Positions 32,036 through 41,213 of a DNA stretch of 64,000 bases are shown piece after piece. This DNA comes from Flaccisagitta enflata (lineage: Eukaryota; Chaetognatha; Sagittoidea; Aphragmophora). The notes below the pieces were generated by a model that saw only the letters and a program-made list of their open reading frames with translations, did not search any database and was not told the origin of the DNA. Both the position numbers and the translations under genes were made by a program. The stretch covers positions 46,934,001 through 46,998,000 of the forward strand of contig OZ231126.1 in the NCBI GenBank assembly GCA_965153355.1, written 5' to 3'. Every line of letters begins with the position of its first letter. The first letter of the stretch is position 1.

Positions 32036-33050
32036 TTTTTTGTCCCCGACGAACAGTTTTCGTCGGTGGACTATGAGATAGCCTGTTTGTGCTAGTCTGT
32101 CTGTCTGTCTGTCTGTGTGTGTGTGTAAAACCTTCTCATATCTTTTGATCCAGACTTCAGAAGTTCATGAAACTTAAACAGTGTTATTTTTATGTCAATA
32201 GGAGCTTGTGTACCAATTTTCAGAAAAATTCATAAACTTTTACTACCCTTTGCCTATTATTTTTGTAGTAATATTTAGCTGGGACTTAGGTGGTTTACAT
32301 AGGTAGAGGGTAGTAAAAGTTTATGAATTTTTTTTCAATTTGCTATACAAGTAGAGGGTAGTAAATAAACAACCCCTGCAAAATTCGAATTAAATCTGAA
32401 GTCTGGTTTATGAGATATTAGCTTATTTATGTAGTAGTATGTTGCTAGGACTTTGGCAATTTACATAGGCAAAGGGTAGTAAAGGTATGTGAATTTTTTT
32501 CTAATTCGGTACACAAGTAGAGGGTAGTAAATGAATAACCCCTGCAAAATTCGAATTAAATCTGAAGTCTGGTTTATGAGATATTAGCTAATTTATGTAG
32601 TAATATGTTACTATGACTTAGGCAGTTTGCATAGGCAAAGGGTAGCAAAGTTATGTGAATTTTTTTTTACTTTAGTATACAAGTAAAGGATATTAATTGA
32701 ACTGCCCCTGCAAAATTCGAATTAAACCTGAAGTCTGGTTCTTAACATCTCGCTTTTTCAGTCGTACGTTTTTAGCTGAATTAAGCCTCATTTCTGAGGT
32801 CAGATCCTTTTCTCTTCTAGCTTGTATTTTGGAACAGGAATGTAGAAAATATCTCGGCATTAATTTGCGCAAATATTTATACTTTTCTCAAGGCTAGGGA
32901 AGCTAAATCTTTAATGACTGATGAAATTTGAGCCTTGTAACTGGGTACCACTTCTTTGTTATTGTCGTTTCCAAGAATTTACTATAGTTTTTCTCTGATG
33001 AGATATTAGCTTATCAATGTAGTAATATTTTACTAGGACTTAGGCGAGGA
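32036..33050 (+). mobile_element. Satellite-bearing hairpin element (family 2), right copy
   Basis: Starts TTTGTCCCCGACGAACAGTT with hairpin CGACGAA/TTCGTCG, then (GTCT)n and tandem units of about 130 bases (AAATTCGAATTAAATCTGAA, GTCTGGTT, AGAGGGTAGTAAA) through 32760. A final partial unit is at 33000-33050. Confidence 0.8.
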
Positions 33051-33119
33051 TTGGAGTTGATGAATTCTTTTTATTACATTCTGATTTTTTTTTTTCTTTA
33101 GGTTTGCCATCATGGATTT

Positions 33120-33675
33120 CAAGATTCATCTTCAACTACTGTCATCATCTTCAACTACTGTCATCATCTTCAACTACTGTCATCATCTTCAACCACTGTC
33201 ATCATCTTCAACCACTGTCATCATCTTCAACCACTGTCATCATCTTCAACCACTGTCATCATCTTCAACCACTGTCATCATCTTCAACCACTGTCATCAT
33301 CTTCAACCACTGTCATCATCTTCAACCACTGTCATCATCTTCAACCACTGTCATCATCTTCAACCACTGTCATCATCTTCAACCACTGTCATCATCTTCA
33401 ACCACTGTCATCATCTTCAACCACTGTCATCATCTTCAACCACTGTCATCATCTTCAACCACTGTCATCATCTTCAACCACTGTCATCATCTTCAACCAC
33501 TGTCATCATCTTCAACCACTGTCATCATCTTCATCCACTGTCATCATCTTCATCCACTGTCATCATCTTCATCCACTGTCATCATCGTCATCTACTGTCA
33601 TCATCGTCATCTACTGTCATCATCGTCATCTACTGTTATGATCATCGATTACTGTCATCATCTTCAACTACTAAA
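33120..33675. repeat. 19-bp minisatellite (CATCATCTTCAACCACTGT)n
   Basis: About 29 units. Central units are identical, while both ends carry graded variants (CAACTACTG at the left; CATCCACTG then CGTCATCTACTG at the right). Because 19 is not a multiple of three, the array stays open in several frames; I do not consider it coding. Confidence 0.95.
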
Positions 33676-33978
33676 TTTTTTTGAAAATTTTTTTGAAATT
33701 GTTTTTGAAATTTTTTAAAAAAATTTTGAAAATTTTTTAAAAAATTTTTGAAATTTTTTTAAAAAATTTTTGGAAATTTTTTAAAAAAATTTTGAAAATT
33801 TTTTCTAAAATTTTTGGAAATTTTTTTGAAAATTTTTTTGAAAATTTTTGTCAATAATTTTTTTAATTTTTTTTTTGAAAATTTTTTTCTTTTGAAATTT
33901 TTTTGAATTTTTTTTTTTTTTTTTGAAAAAAATTTTGTTTTGAAATTCTTTTTTTTTTTGAATTTTTTTTTTTTTTTG
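33665..33978. repeat. T-rich homopolymer block
   Basis: Alternating T and short A/GAA runs, about 310 bp, ending at the TCGTGTATCTTCTCGAGTCG module. Confidence 0.95.
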
Positions 33979-34070
33979 TCGTGTATCTTCTCGAGTCGCG
34001 TTTACGCGACGAGAAAGCTTCAAAAATTACAGTCCCCAGTCGGGGACTGTAATTTTGAAGCTTTTTTTTT
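33979..34070. mobile_element. Palindrome module (right copy) with GTCGCG hairpin
   Basis: GTCGTGTATCTTCTCGAGTCG, hairpin GTCGCG-TTTA-CGCGAC, then the palindrome GCTTCAAAAATTACAGTCCC with its reverse complement. The hairpin equals the family 1 terminal stem. Exon 34076 of the ankyrin gene starts a few bases further on. Confidence 0.85.
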
Positions 34071-34075
34071 TAAAG

Positions 34076-34220
34076 TCAGTGGTTGCGTCAGTTTGGTCCG
34101 CTGGATGCTAACCAAAGGATTTGGCGATTTCGCGAAACCTATCTGCTCTCCATTGATGCAATGTCTTCTCAACATCGATTGCGCCGTTCGTAAAATCAAT
34201 GAGAGAATACGGATTTTCAA
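34076..34220 (+). CDS. Ankyrin/coiled-coil gene, first exon seen
   Basis: The acceptor TTTTTTTTTTAAAG/TC is supplied by the edge of the palindromic repeat. It encodes SGCVSLVRWMLTKGFGDFAK and NIDCAVRKINERIRIF. The donor is TTCAA/GTTAGT, phase 2. Confidence 0.65.
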
Positions 34221-37200
34221 GTTAGTAAACCCCGGATTGAATGATTATGAATACAGAAAAATCTTGTGAATGAAAAACGTAGATGTTCATTCTATGAATA
34301 ATTGATTATATGTACAAGTGCAATCAGAACGAAACATATGCCTCTGTCTGTAGGGAAATGATGGAATTGATGCCCTCTGAATTGACGCGAGCCACCATGG
34401 ACAGCACCGACAGGCCGACTAGCATTCTTATTTGCGCATGTTCAAGGGCGTCGCAGGACACATCTGACAAATCCTTCTTCCTCGCTTGCGTGAGAAAGAT
34501 TTTCGACCGTCTCACCGACTATTATGACGAGGACACGCAGAAGGTGGTTCTCCAGGTGGGTTAAAGCGTTTCAAATGATGTTAACCTCGCCAAACACAAA
34601 AACAAACAGCAAGAATAACAAATTCATCATGTACCCGATAATCTACCGACTTTCTTGCGCAGCTCCGAAATTCCGAGGGGAATACTTGCGTTCACGAGCT
34701 GTCTCGCTTGGACGATTGCTTGCCACTTTTACGGAGGACCTACGAACTTTGCAAAAAGTTGGGTATCGTTGACGACGTCTTCAAGTCTGCAAATTTACGA
34801 GGGAAAACGGCGCTCGACGTCGCTGCCGATGCGGGCGCCATTCGCGTCGTGACTTTTCTATCGCCAATCATACCGGCGTCTAATACCGCGCCACCTCCCA
34901 TTAGAACGCCGGGTGACGCCGCTCGTGACAAAGGTCCCAATTCCAAATCAGCGACGCCGACGCCGTCGTCGTCCGACGGTGGGTTGCGACTGGGCGAAGA
35001 GACGATCGCACCCACTGTCCTTGGTACGTTCGTTCACCTTTTTGGATTTGTTTGTTTGTTTGTTTTTTTTGCGGGGGGGGGGGACGGTGGGGAGATAGGG
35101 GATGTTGTGGAAAAGTGGAGTCCTTGGAGATATTTGTAGTAGAAATACAGTTGAACCCCGGCAATTTTAGTAAGGAAAAGGAATATCATGAAAGGTTTGA
35201 GATTTCTTGTCTGTCATAGGCGGACTACCTTTACTCTCGGGCCCGTTACTGCGGGTAGCAAGTAGCAACTGAAAATTGATGTCTTATGTTCCTAATCCAT
35301 CACTGAAGTATTCATGGTTTTTATTTTGTAGACAAATCGGGAGCTGAAAATGGTATGGCTAGTGAAGCGGTGTCACAGTTGGGCAATACCCTCAGTAACG
35401 CCAACGAAGGTCCAACTGATGGGACGAACAAAGAAATAACGCGCATTTCATTACCCGTCCCCGTTGAGGAGGAAGAGCAAAGTCAATACGGCGGAAAGGA
35501 CAGAGGTGAGGGTGGATACTGGATAGAGAAGTAATTTGGTTTGAGATGGAAGTGGACGGAAAATCGACAATGATTATAACGAGGCCGGATACAACGCCGA
35601 TAAATACAGTAGTCGCTGGAGGGTGGGCTGAGGCAGTATTGTTGGTGGGCTGGGGCAGGAGGGCTGTAATGTGGCTGGGCAGGGGTGGTAACTGTCAGAA
35701 ATCACTACTCCAGTCGATTTCGCGTCATATCAAATTTCGCTCAAATTTCCTCCATATCAATCTTCCAAGGGACGCAATCTCTTGTAGAGTTGCCTAGAAA
35801 GTGACTCAACAAGGCCATCGCGTTACAAGTCGCGTGCGGTCTTGAAGACTAAAAGACTAAAGACCTAAAGATAAAACAACTAAAAGCAGGAGCAGTAATG
35901 CGAAAAACGCTCCAAAACGCCGTATAAAGCTAACGGCGACCGACCGACCGACCGACAGACCAACCGACAGACAGACCGACCGACTGACCGACATAGCGGT
36001 TCAGAGTCGCGTAGCACGCGACTAAAAACTGGGACAATTCATTTGCAGCAGAGTTCCCTAATATGACTGGACGGGCGGAAGTTGCCGAGATTCTACAGAC
36101 CGGAGGGGTAGTAACTAACTTCGTAGAATTTGGGTCATGCCGCGAGCCTTTCCCAAATCTTACGTGGCTATCGCACTCGTTCTTTATTTGTATCATACTC
36201 TGATCAATGCATTCTAACCTCCGTCGGAAATTGAAATCGTTAATGTCATCTCTCTCTCGTCGTTGTAATTTTATTTTACTGATTTTGTTAATGGAAAGGT
36301 TGTTTGTAAGTTTGGGGAGGTGCTGTTAATATGGGCCTATTTTACACCGACGTGAAGATAATGTGTTTAAAATGTTAATCAGTAATATAGAGACGCTGCA
36401 ATATGCAAATTAGTTTTATGTTCAAAGCACCCGTTACCGTACAATCATCTTTAATCCCAGCACTTCGCTGTTTTAAACATCGTCATGCAATCTTTAGTTT
36501 CATCTATAACTTAATATTGCTTCTCGTTCTCATTCAGGTGATAATCGCTTAAATCGTGATTTGTTTCGTCCACTTTTTCGCGGCGATCTGAAAACGGATG
36601 CGAAACTCAAGATTGTCGAGAAACATCTAGCCGAGAAAAAGAAGCTCGCCGCTGACATTCAATCTAGAATGGAGAAGCACGGCAAGAATATCGACGACAT
36701 AAAGTCTAAGTACATATGACAAGTGGAACAATATCCCTCACTATACCCAAACTGAAATAAGAGAGATTCAGACTTGTGAACCCTCTCTGACTAGTTAATA
36801 CGCGCACAACTCCTAGTTTTCCATAAAACTAAACCGGAAAACTTGCTTTCTCAATTTCACCCAAAAACAAACTACTTAACAAAAGTAGTAAAGTGCAAAT
36901 GATTGTTACCTGTGTAACCAAAATTCAACAAATCACCCGAGGGTAACATTGTTAGGAAACCATGCTCTTAGCGGATTATCATTTGTTCATGAGATCATCC
37001 ACACAATGCTTTTAGCAGAAAGGTGAAGTTTAGTTGGTCTTCTCTTTTTTCTCCTCCCTTCAAGGATTATTGAAACCGAGGACGACACAAAGAAGAAGAT
37101 AGAAAACATGAAAGTGATCTACGAACTGTTGTTACGGACTCAGCAGTCGATAGGCGTCAACGATGCCAAAGTCAAAGAATTAAACGCTCAGTTGGTCGGA

Positions 37201-40200
37201 GAGCGGAAAACGGTCGCCGCGCATGAAAAGGTGAAGAATTTTGACAGCCCTTCTCTTGCCCCAGCAAATTAATAATTGTAGTAGTGTCTTAACAACCTAT
37301 GTATGATATGTTTGTTGGAGTGCCTAAAAAAGAACTTCTCCAACTAAAATCTTTTTCCTTTGCAAAAATGCTTTCAGATGAGCGACTTCCAAATCAATCG
37401 GGAACCATTGTTAGGGAGACTTTTAAATTTCCATAGAAATGACAGAGAAAAAATTTGCATAATGAAAATATTGATTGGATGGATAATCCGATACAAACTT
37501 TAACCTTACCCTAATGATGGTTCATGATTGAATTGTGAGTTCTGCAACAGCTCATTGGAAAAAATATTTGGAAGGGAAAAATAGTTTCGTGGGGGAAAGT
37601 TCAATTTTGGCTTTTTTAGGCACCCTGACACACAGCACTGAAGGGTCAGGATTAGTACTGGTCAATTACTACGTCATAAACTTGAAATCATGATTTTGTT
37701 CCGGTCCATCTCGAACTTGACCAATTAATGCGGGGGAATCAGCTCTACGCTGGCCAGGGTGCCTAGAAAAGCCAATATTGAACTTTCCCTGGTAAAAATG
37801 TTTTTCCTTTGCAAAAATGCCTTCAAATAAGCCGTTGCGCGACTATCAAATCATACGGTGACTGTGAAGTTTCCATAAAGATACATGGCAGAGACTAAAT
37901 TTGCATAATAGAAAAACAGATGCTAATGGCAATGCTGATTCAATACAAAAGTCAACCTCATCCTAACGATGGTTTGACAGGATTTCTGCAAAGGAAACAG
38001 ATGATCGTCTTGGGGAGGCCAGATTTGCCCGTTTTCGGCACTCTTGACACACGTAATCTCCACTTTACAAATAATACATTTCCATGTCTTTATGCTAGAA
38101 TGTAAATGCTGACAGATTTTTTGAATGAACATTGCTTAAAATCAAATTTACCACAACTGTAACAATATCGCTCGTTTGGCGGTTGTTAGGGAGCTTTACA
38201 GGGCTGTCACACATAGTTACGCTCCCTAGCAATGGCCAAATGCGATATTCGTATTGAACATGATGCGGGAAAGTTGTACAGTGGGGTTCGTGGAATAATG
38301 GCCTAAACTGGAGGAAGGTATTTAAGTGTCTTAATTTCATTTGACAAACTTGATATTTGAAATACAAGTTGCTTGATCGCTGCTTTTGTTCCTGAGTTTT
38401 TCAGTTGCTGTGGAAAATTTTTCCGAACATTTTTAACTACTAGAATATCAATATTTTGACAAATATTATCAGGGAACATTATTCAGAATTCAATTTGCTA
38501 CAACTTTCCCACAGTGTGTTCTGTGAGAATAATGCTCGTTTGGCTGTTGCTAGGGAGCTTCATTTAGCAGTTGCTAGGTGTGATGCCCCCTAGCAACGGC
38601 CAAACAAGCAATATTCTTACAGAACATATTGTGGGAAAGTTGTAGCATATTTAATTCTGAGCAATGTTCCCTGATAACATTTGCCGAAATATTGATATTC
38701 TTGAAGTTATAAATGTTTGAAAAAATGAATTTGATTTCCATAGCAACTGAAAAACTCAGGGAAAAAAAACATCGATTGATAAACTTATATTTCAAATATT
38801 AAATTTGTCAAATGAATTTAAGACACTCACATACCTTCCTCCAGTCAAGGCTGTTATTCCAGAAACCCCACTGTAGCAAATTTGATTTACAACTATATAT
38901 TTAATTCTCTAAAAACAAGGCCACCACCTATAAGTCGCGTGCGGGACATAAATAGCTTAAGATGACTTAAATTGACTTTAAATGACTCAAGGTGACCTGA
39001 AATGACATAAAACGACTTTAATGACCATTTTGACCTTATTGACTTAAGTGACTTAGTATGACTTTATATGACTTTATATAACTTAAAATGACTTGGAATG
39101 ACTTAAAATGATTTAGAATGACTTATAATGGCATGTGGGAAGGAGCTGTGAGCCCAAAAACCTAAAGAACGCCAAAAAAGTAATAGTCGCAAAAGCGTTA
39201 GATGGTCAGCGGTACCCATGCCCTGCCTTAGTAGATTGTGGTTGAAGTTGAGGGGGGAGCAGGACAGCGGCACCGAAGGGGTGGATGACCTATGCTTTCA
39301 CACAGGGGAATTTTCTCCTTCTCCTCCGTTCCCCCTCCCCCCACCTCCAGGCCCAAGTCTCAGCCTCAAAGCCCATATCCCAGCCTTGAGGCCCAAATCC
39401 CAGTCTTGAGGCCCAAATCCCTTGAGGCTGGAATTCGGGCCTCATGGATAGGATTTTGGCTGTAAGATGGGATTTGGGCCTTGAGGTTGGGATTTGGTCC
39501 AAATCCCAACCTCAAGACTTGGATATAGCCTCAAGACTGGGATATGGGCTGTGAGGCTGAGATATGGGCCTGGAGGTGGGGGGGGGGTACAGAGAAGGAA
39601 AGCATCGACCCCTTTGGGGCCGCTGCCCAAAAAGGGAACCGACCGACTGACCAACCAACAAAGTGGGGTGTAGAGTCGCGTAGCACGCGACTAAAAATCT
39701 GTCATAATATTGATATTTTAGCGACAATACATGGGAATGTTTCCATGGCAACCTGCTATCATGGGGAATAGATTACTCTTTTACTAATCACAATGCTTGC
39801 CCCCGTTATCTCAAGTCTAGACGGAATCTACTATTAAGGTGTTGGCCTTGGAAAAATATTCAAAACCATCTAAATCTGATTTTGGACTTGTAACTGCAGG
39901 CCTGTATATTCTTCCGTATTCCCCCCCCCTGGTGGGGGGGGGAAAATAATCAAAGGGTTTGGGGAAACGGAAGGAAAAGGAAGGAGGAAAAAAGAGGAAA
40001 AAAAGAAAATTTGAGGAAAATATAACTTTTGGCAGTAACAAATCATAAAACATGATAAGTAGAACACAATTAGCATTATTTAAGCCTTAAACACACTGTT
40101 TTATTGCTTTATGGGGAAGAAATTCATAGATTTTGTTACGCGACGCGATGCGTCGTGGGGAAGAAAATCAAAGGCAGGGGGGGGAAAATAATCAAAGGAT

Positions 40201-40402
40201 ATGGAATTATATACACCCCTGCTTGTAAGAGACTACGTAACGGTTCTGAATGTGTTGCAATCAGATTATTCTGTATGCACGTGGATCATAATCACTTATC
40301 ACTTTTCTACAGGTTTCTCAAGAGTTGACTGACGTCGTGGCGATCATGGACCAACTTCATTCTACATTGACTAATCAAATAAAACTGGATGGCTCTAGAT
40401 AG
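34076..40402 (+). CDS. Ankyrin-repeat and coiled-coil protein (gene span, 5' end not found)
   Basis: Seven exons join with matching phases: 34076-34220, 34354-34555, 34663-35023, 35332-35505, 36538-36709, 37065-37230 and 40313-40402 (TAG), giving at least 436 residues. The N-terminal 190 residues contain ankyrin-type units (NSEGNTCVHELSRLDDCLPL; NLRGKTALDVAADAGAIRVV). A low-complexity Pro/Ser/Glu linker follows, then a Lys/Glu-rich coiled coil of about 120 residues (KLKIVEKHLAEKKKLAADIQ; KIENMKVIYELLLRTQQSIG; VSQELTDVVAIMDQLHSTLT). I do not recognise the family. Ankyrin repeats suggest protein binding and the coiled coil oligomerisation. The first exon seen begins inside a codon and abuts a palindromic repeat, so upstream exons are missing or outside recognition. 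Confidence 0.8.
34354..34555 (+). CDS. Ankyrin/coiled-coil gene exon
   Basis: GTCTGTAG/G to CTCCAG/GTGGGT. Encodes EMMELMPSELTRATMDSTDR through LTDYYDEDTQKVVLQ; phase 2 to 0. Confidence 0.8.
34663..35023 (+). CDS. Ankyrin/coiled-coil gene exon with clearest ankyrin repeats
   Basis: CTTGCGCAG/CTC to CCTTG/GTACGT; phase 0 to 1. Carries the two best ankyrin units and begins the Pro/Ser-rich linker. Confidence 0.85.
35332..35505 (+). CDS. Ankyrin/coiled-coil gene exon (linker)
   Basis: TTTTGTAG/AC to CAGAG/GTGAGG; phase 1 to 1. Low-complexity acidic linker (PVPVEEEEQSQYGG). Confidence 0.8.
35578..35805 (+). mobile_element. Hairpin-ended family 1, strongly diverged
   Basis: AACGAGGCCGGATACAACGC start and a GTTGCCTAGAAAGTGACTCAAC end; the CCGA core is lost. 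Confidence 0.6.
35808..36028 (+). mobile_element. Hairpin-ended family 1 copy
   Basis: AACAAGGCCATCGCG start, GACTAAAAGACTAAAG repeats, (CCGA)n core, stem GTCGCG-TAG-CGCGAC-type with AAAAA. It abuts the previous copy head to tail. Confidence 0.85.
36538..36709 (+). CDS. Ankyrin/coiled-coil gene exon (coiled coil 1)
   Basis: CATTCAG/GT to TCTAA/GTACAT; phase 1 to 2. Charged helix DAKLKIVEKHLAEKKK. Confidence 0.85.
37065..37230 (+). CDS. Ankyrin/coiled-coil gene exon (coiled coil 2)
   Basis: CCCTTCAAG/G to GAAAAG/GTGAAG; phase 2 to 0. Heptad-like ETEDDTKKKIENMKVIYELL. Confidence 0.85.
37540..37800. repeat. Interrupted inverted repeat
   Basis: GGAAAGTTCAATTTTGGCTT...AGGCACCCTG (37594-37628) is inverted at 37757-37792. 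The flanking TTTCCTTTGCAAAAATGC also recurs at 37353 and 37803. Confidence 0.8.
38110..38276. mobile_element. Truncated sibling of the palindromic MITE
   Basis: Internal arms CGCTCGTTTGGCGGTTG...AGGGAGC and the inverse, homologous to the centre of the adjacent 38279-38873 element. Confidence 0.75.
38279..38873. mobile_element. Palindromic Tc1/mariner-like MITE
   Basis: A 595-bp near-complete palindrome with ends CAGTGGGGTT and AACCCCACTG flanked by TA on each side. Arms of about 290 bp meet at about 38570. No coding capacity. Confidence 0.9.
38914..39697 (+). mobile_element. Hairpin-ended family 1 copy split by a family 5 insertion
   Basis: AACAAGGCCACCACC start, a TGACTTAAAATGACT-type internal minisatellite (38950-39135), then a family 5 element, then the CCGACCGACTGACC core, GGGGTGTAGAG and intact stem GTCGCG-TAGCA-CGCGAC with AAAAA. 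Confidence 0.75.
39203..39631. mobile_element. GGCCCC-hairpin family (family 5), nested copy
   Basis: GGTCAGCGGTACCCATGCCC at one end and CCCTTTGGGGCCGCTGCCC at the other, with GGATGACCTATGCTTTCACA and a GGCCCAAATCCCAGCCTTGA-type minisatellite between. Confidence 0.75.
39896..40221. mobile_element. Short TIR element (family 4), copy 2
   Basis: CAGGCCTGTATA to TATACACCCCTG with an internal CCCCCCCCTGGTGGGGGGGG hairpin and GGGGAAGAAAATCAAAGG; homologous to 29956-30237. The interior also holds hairpin GACGC-GAT-GCGTC. Confidence 0.8.
40313..40402 (+). CDS. Ankyrin/coiled-coil gene terminal exon
   Basis: TTTTCTACAG/GTT, 29 codons ending IKLDGSR and TAG at 40400. It is separated from the previous exon by a 3.1-kb intron full of mobile-element relics. 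Confidence 0.8.
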   Translation, partial: VSQELTDVVAIMDQLHSTLTNQIKLDGSR

Positions 40403-40409
40403 CGATGCG

Positions 40410-41210
40410 ACAGTTGTTTGGGATGCCCGCGGCCTGAGGGGCTTCTATATGTGTGATAATTTTCACTCTCGGCAGCTGCCCCTTTATCTCTCTAGCTGCT
40501 AAAAACGATTTGGACGCGGTGAAATCGAATGACTCCCATTTAATGATCACCATCAAATGATCCCCTTTGAATGAATCCCTTTGAATGAACCCGATATAAT
40601 TGTCCCGTCAAATAGAAATCGCGAATACAATCTCTGACTCGATTACACTTCGTAGTTTGTTTTATTATACTGTTGTTGTAGTATGTTTATGACTATCGGT
40701 AAAATGGTAGACCTCAGCTATGCTCAGCTCAGCTATGCTAGGAGAACCTGTCGTTTTTGGAGTGGTTAATATTTAATAAGACTATTGATAAGCTATCTGC
40801 TACCTAGTTCTCTGACACAGAAGTCAATTAATTTCTTGACAGAAGTCGGACATAGGCAACGTTTAATATCGAATGAAAAAAATATCAATCCCGGCACTAG
40901 TGAGTAGCGTTAGTACCTTTGAAAAGATGGCGCTATTTTTGCATAGGGATAATCTCAGCAAATTTACAAAATGATGAAGCGCAAACAACGTAGTCCGGAT
41001 TTTGTACAACGTAAAAAGCATATCCGCCGAAAGAAAACGCCAAAGGGGTTGAAAGGTCGACCGAGTTTTCATTGCCAAAAATACGAATCTCTCTTCAATG
41101 GATAAGAAATTGCTATAATTTGGTCTGAAATAATAGTTAAAGAGCAGATTAAAATTCTGTTGAACTCAGTTTTACCCAAGAATTAAGGAAGCAACTTAGT
41201 ACTACGCATC
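40410..41210. other. Intergenic stretch 3' of the ankyrin gene
   Basis: No exon seen. Short repeats ATCCCTTTGAATGA and CTCAGCTATGCT. Confidence 0.5.
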
Positions 41211-41213
41211 CTG

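Noticed and set aside
32697-32897. Plus frame containing FLAELSLISEVRSFSLLACI after a TTTTTCAG acceptor-like site
   Set aside because: No GT donor at the end (GCTAGG instead), embedded in family 2 satellite, no recognisable domain.
33104-33718. 200-residue repeat protein over the 19-bp minisatellite
   Set aside because: The array keeps several frames open because of its unit length; no start context or spliced neighbours in phase.
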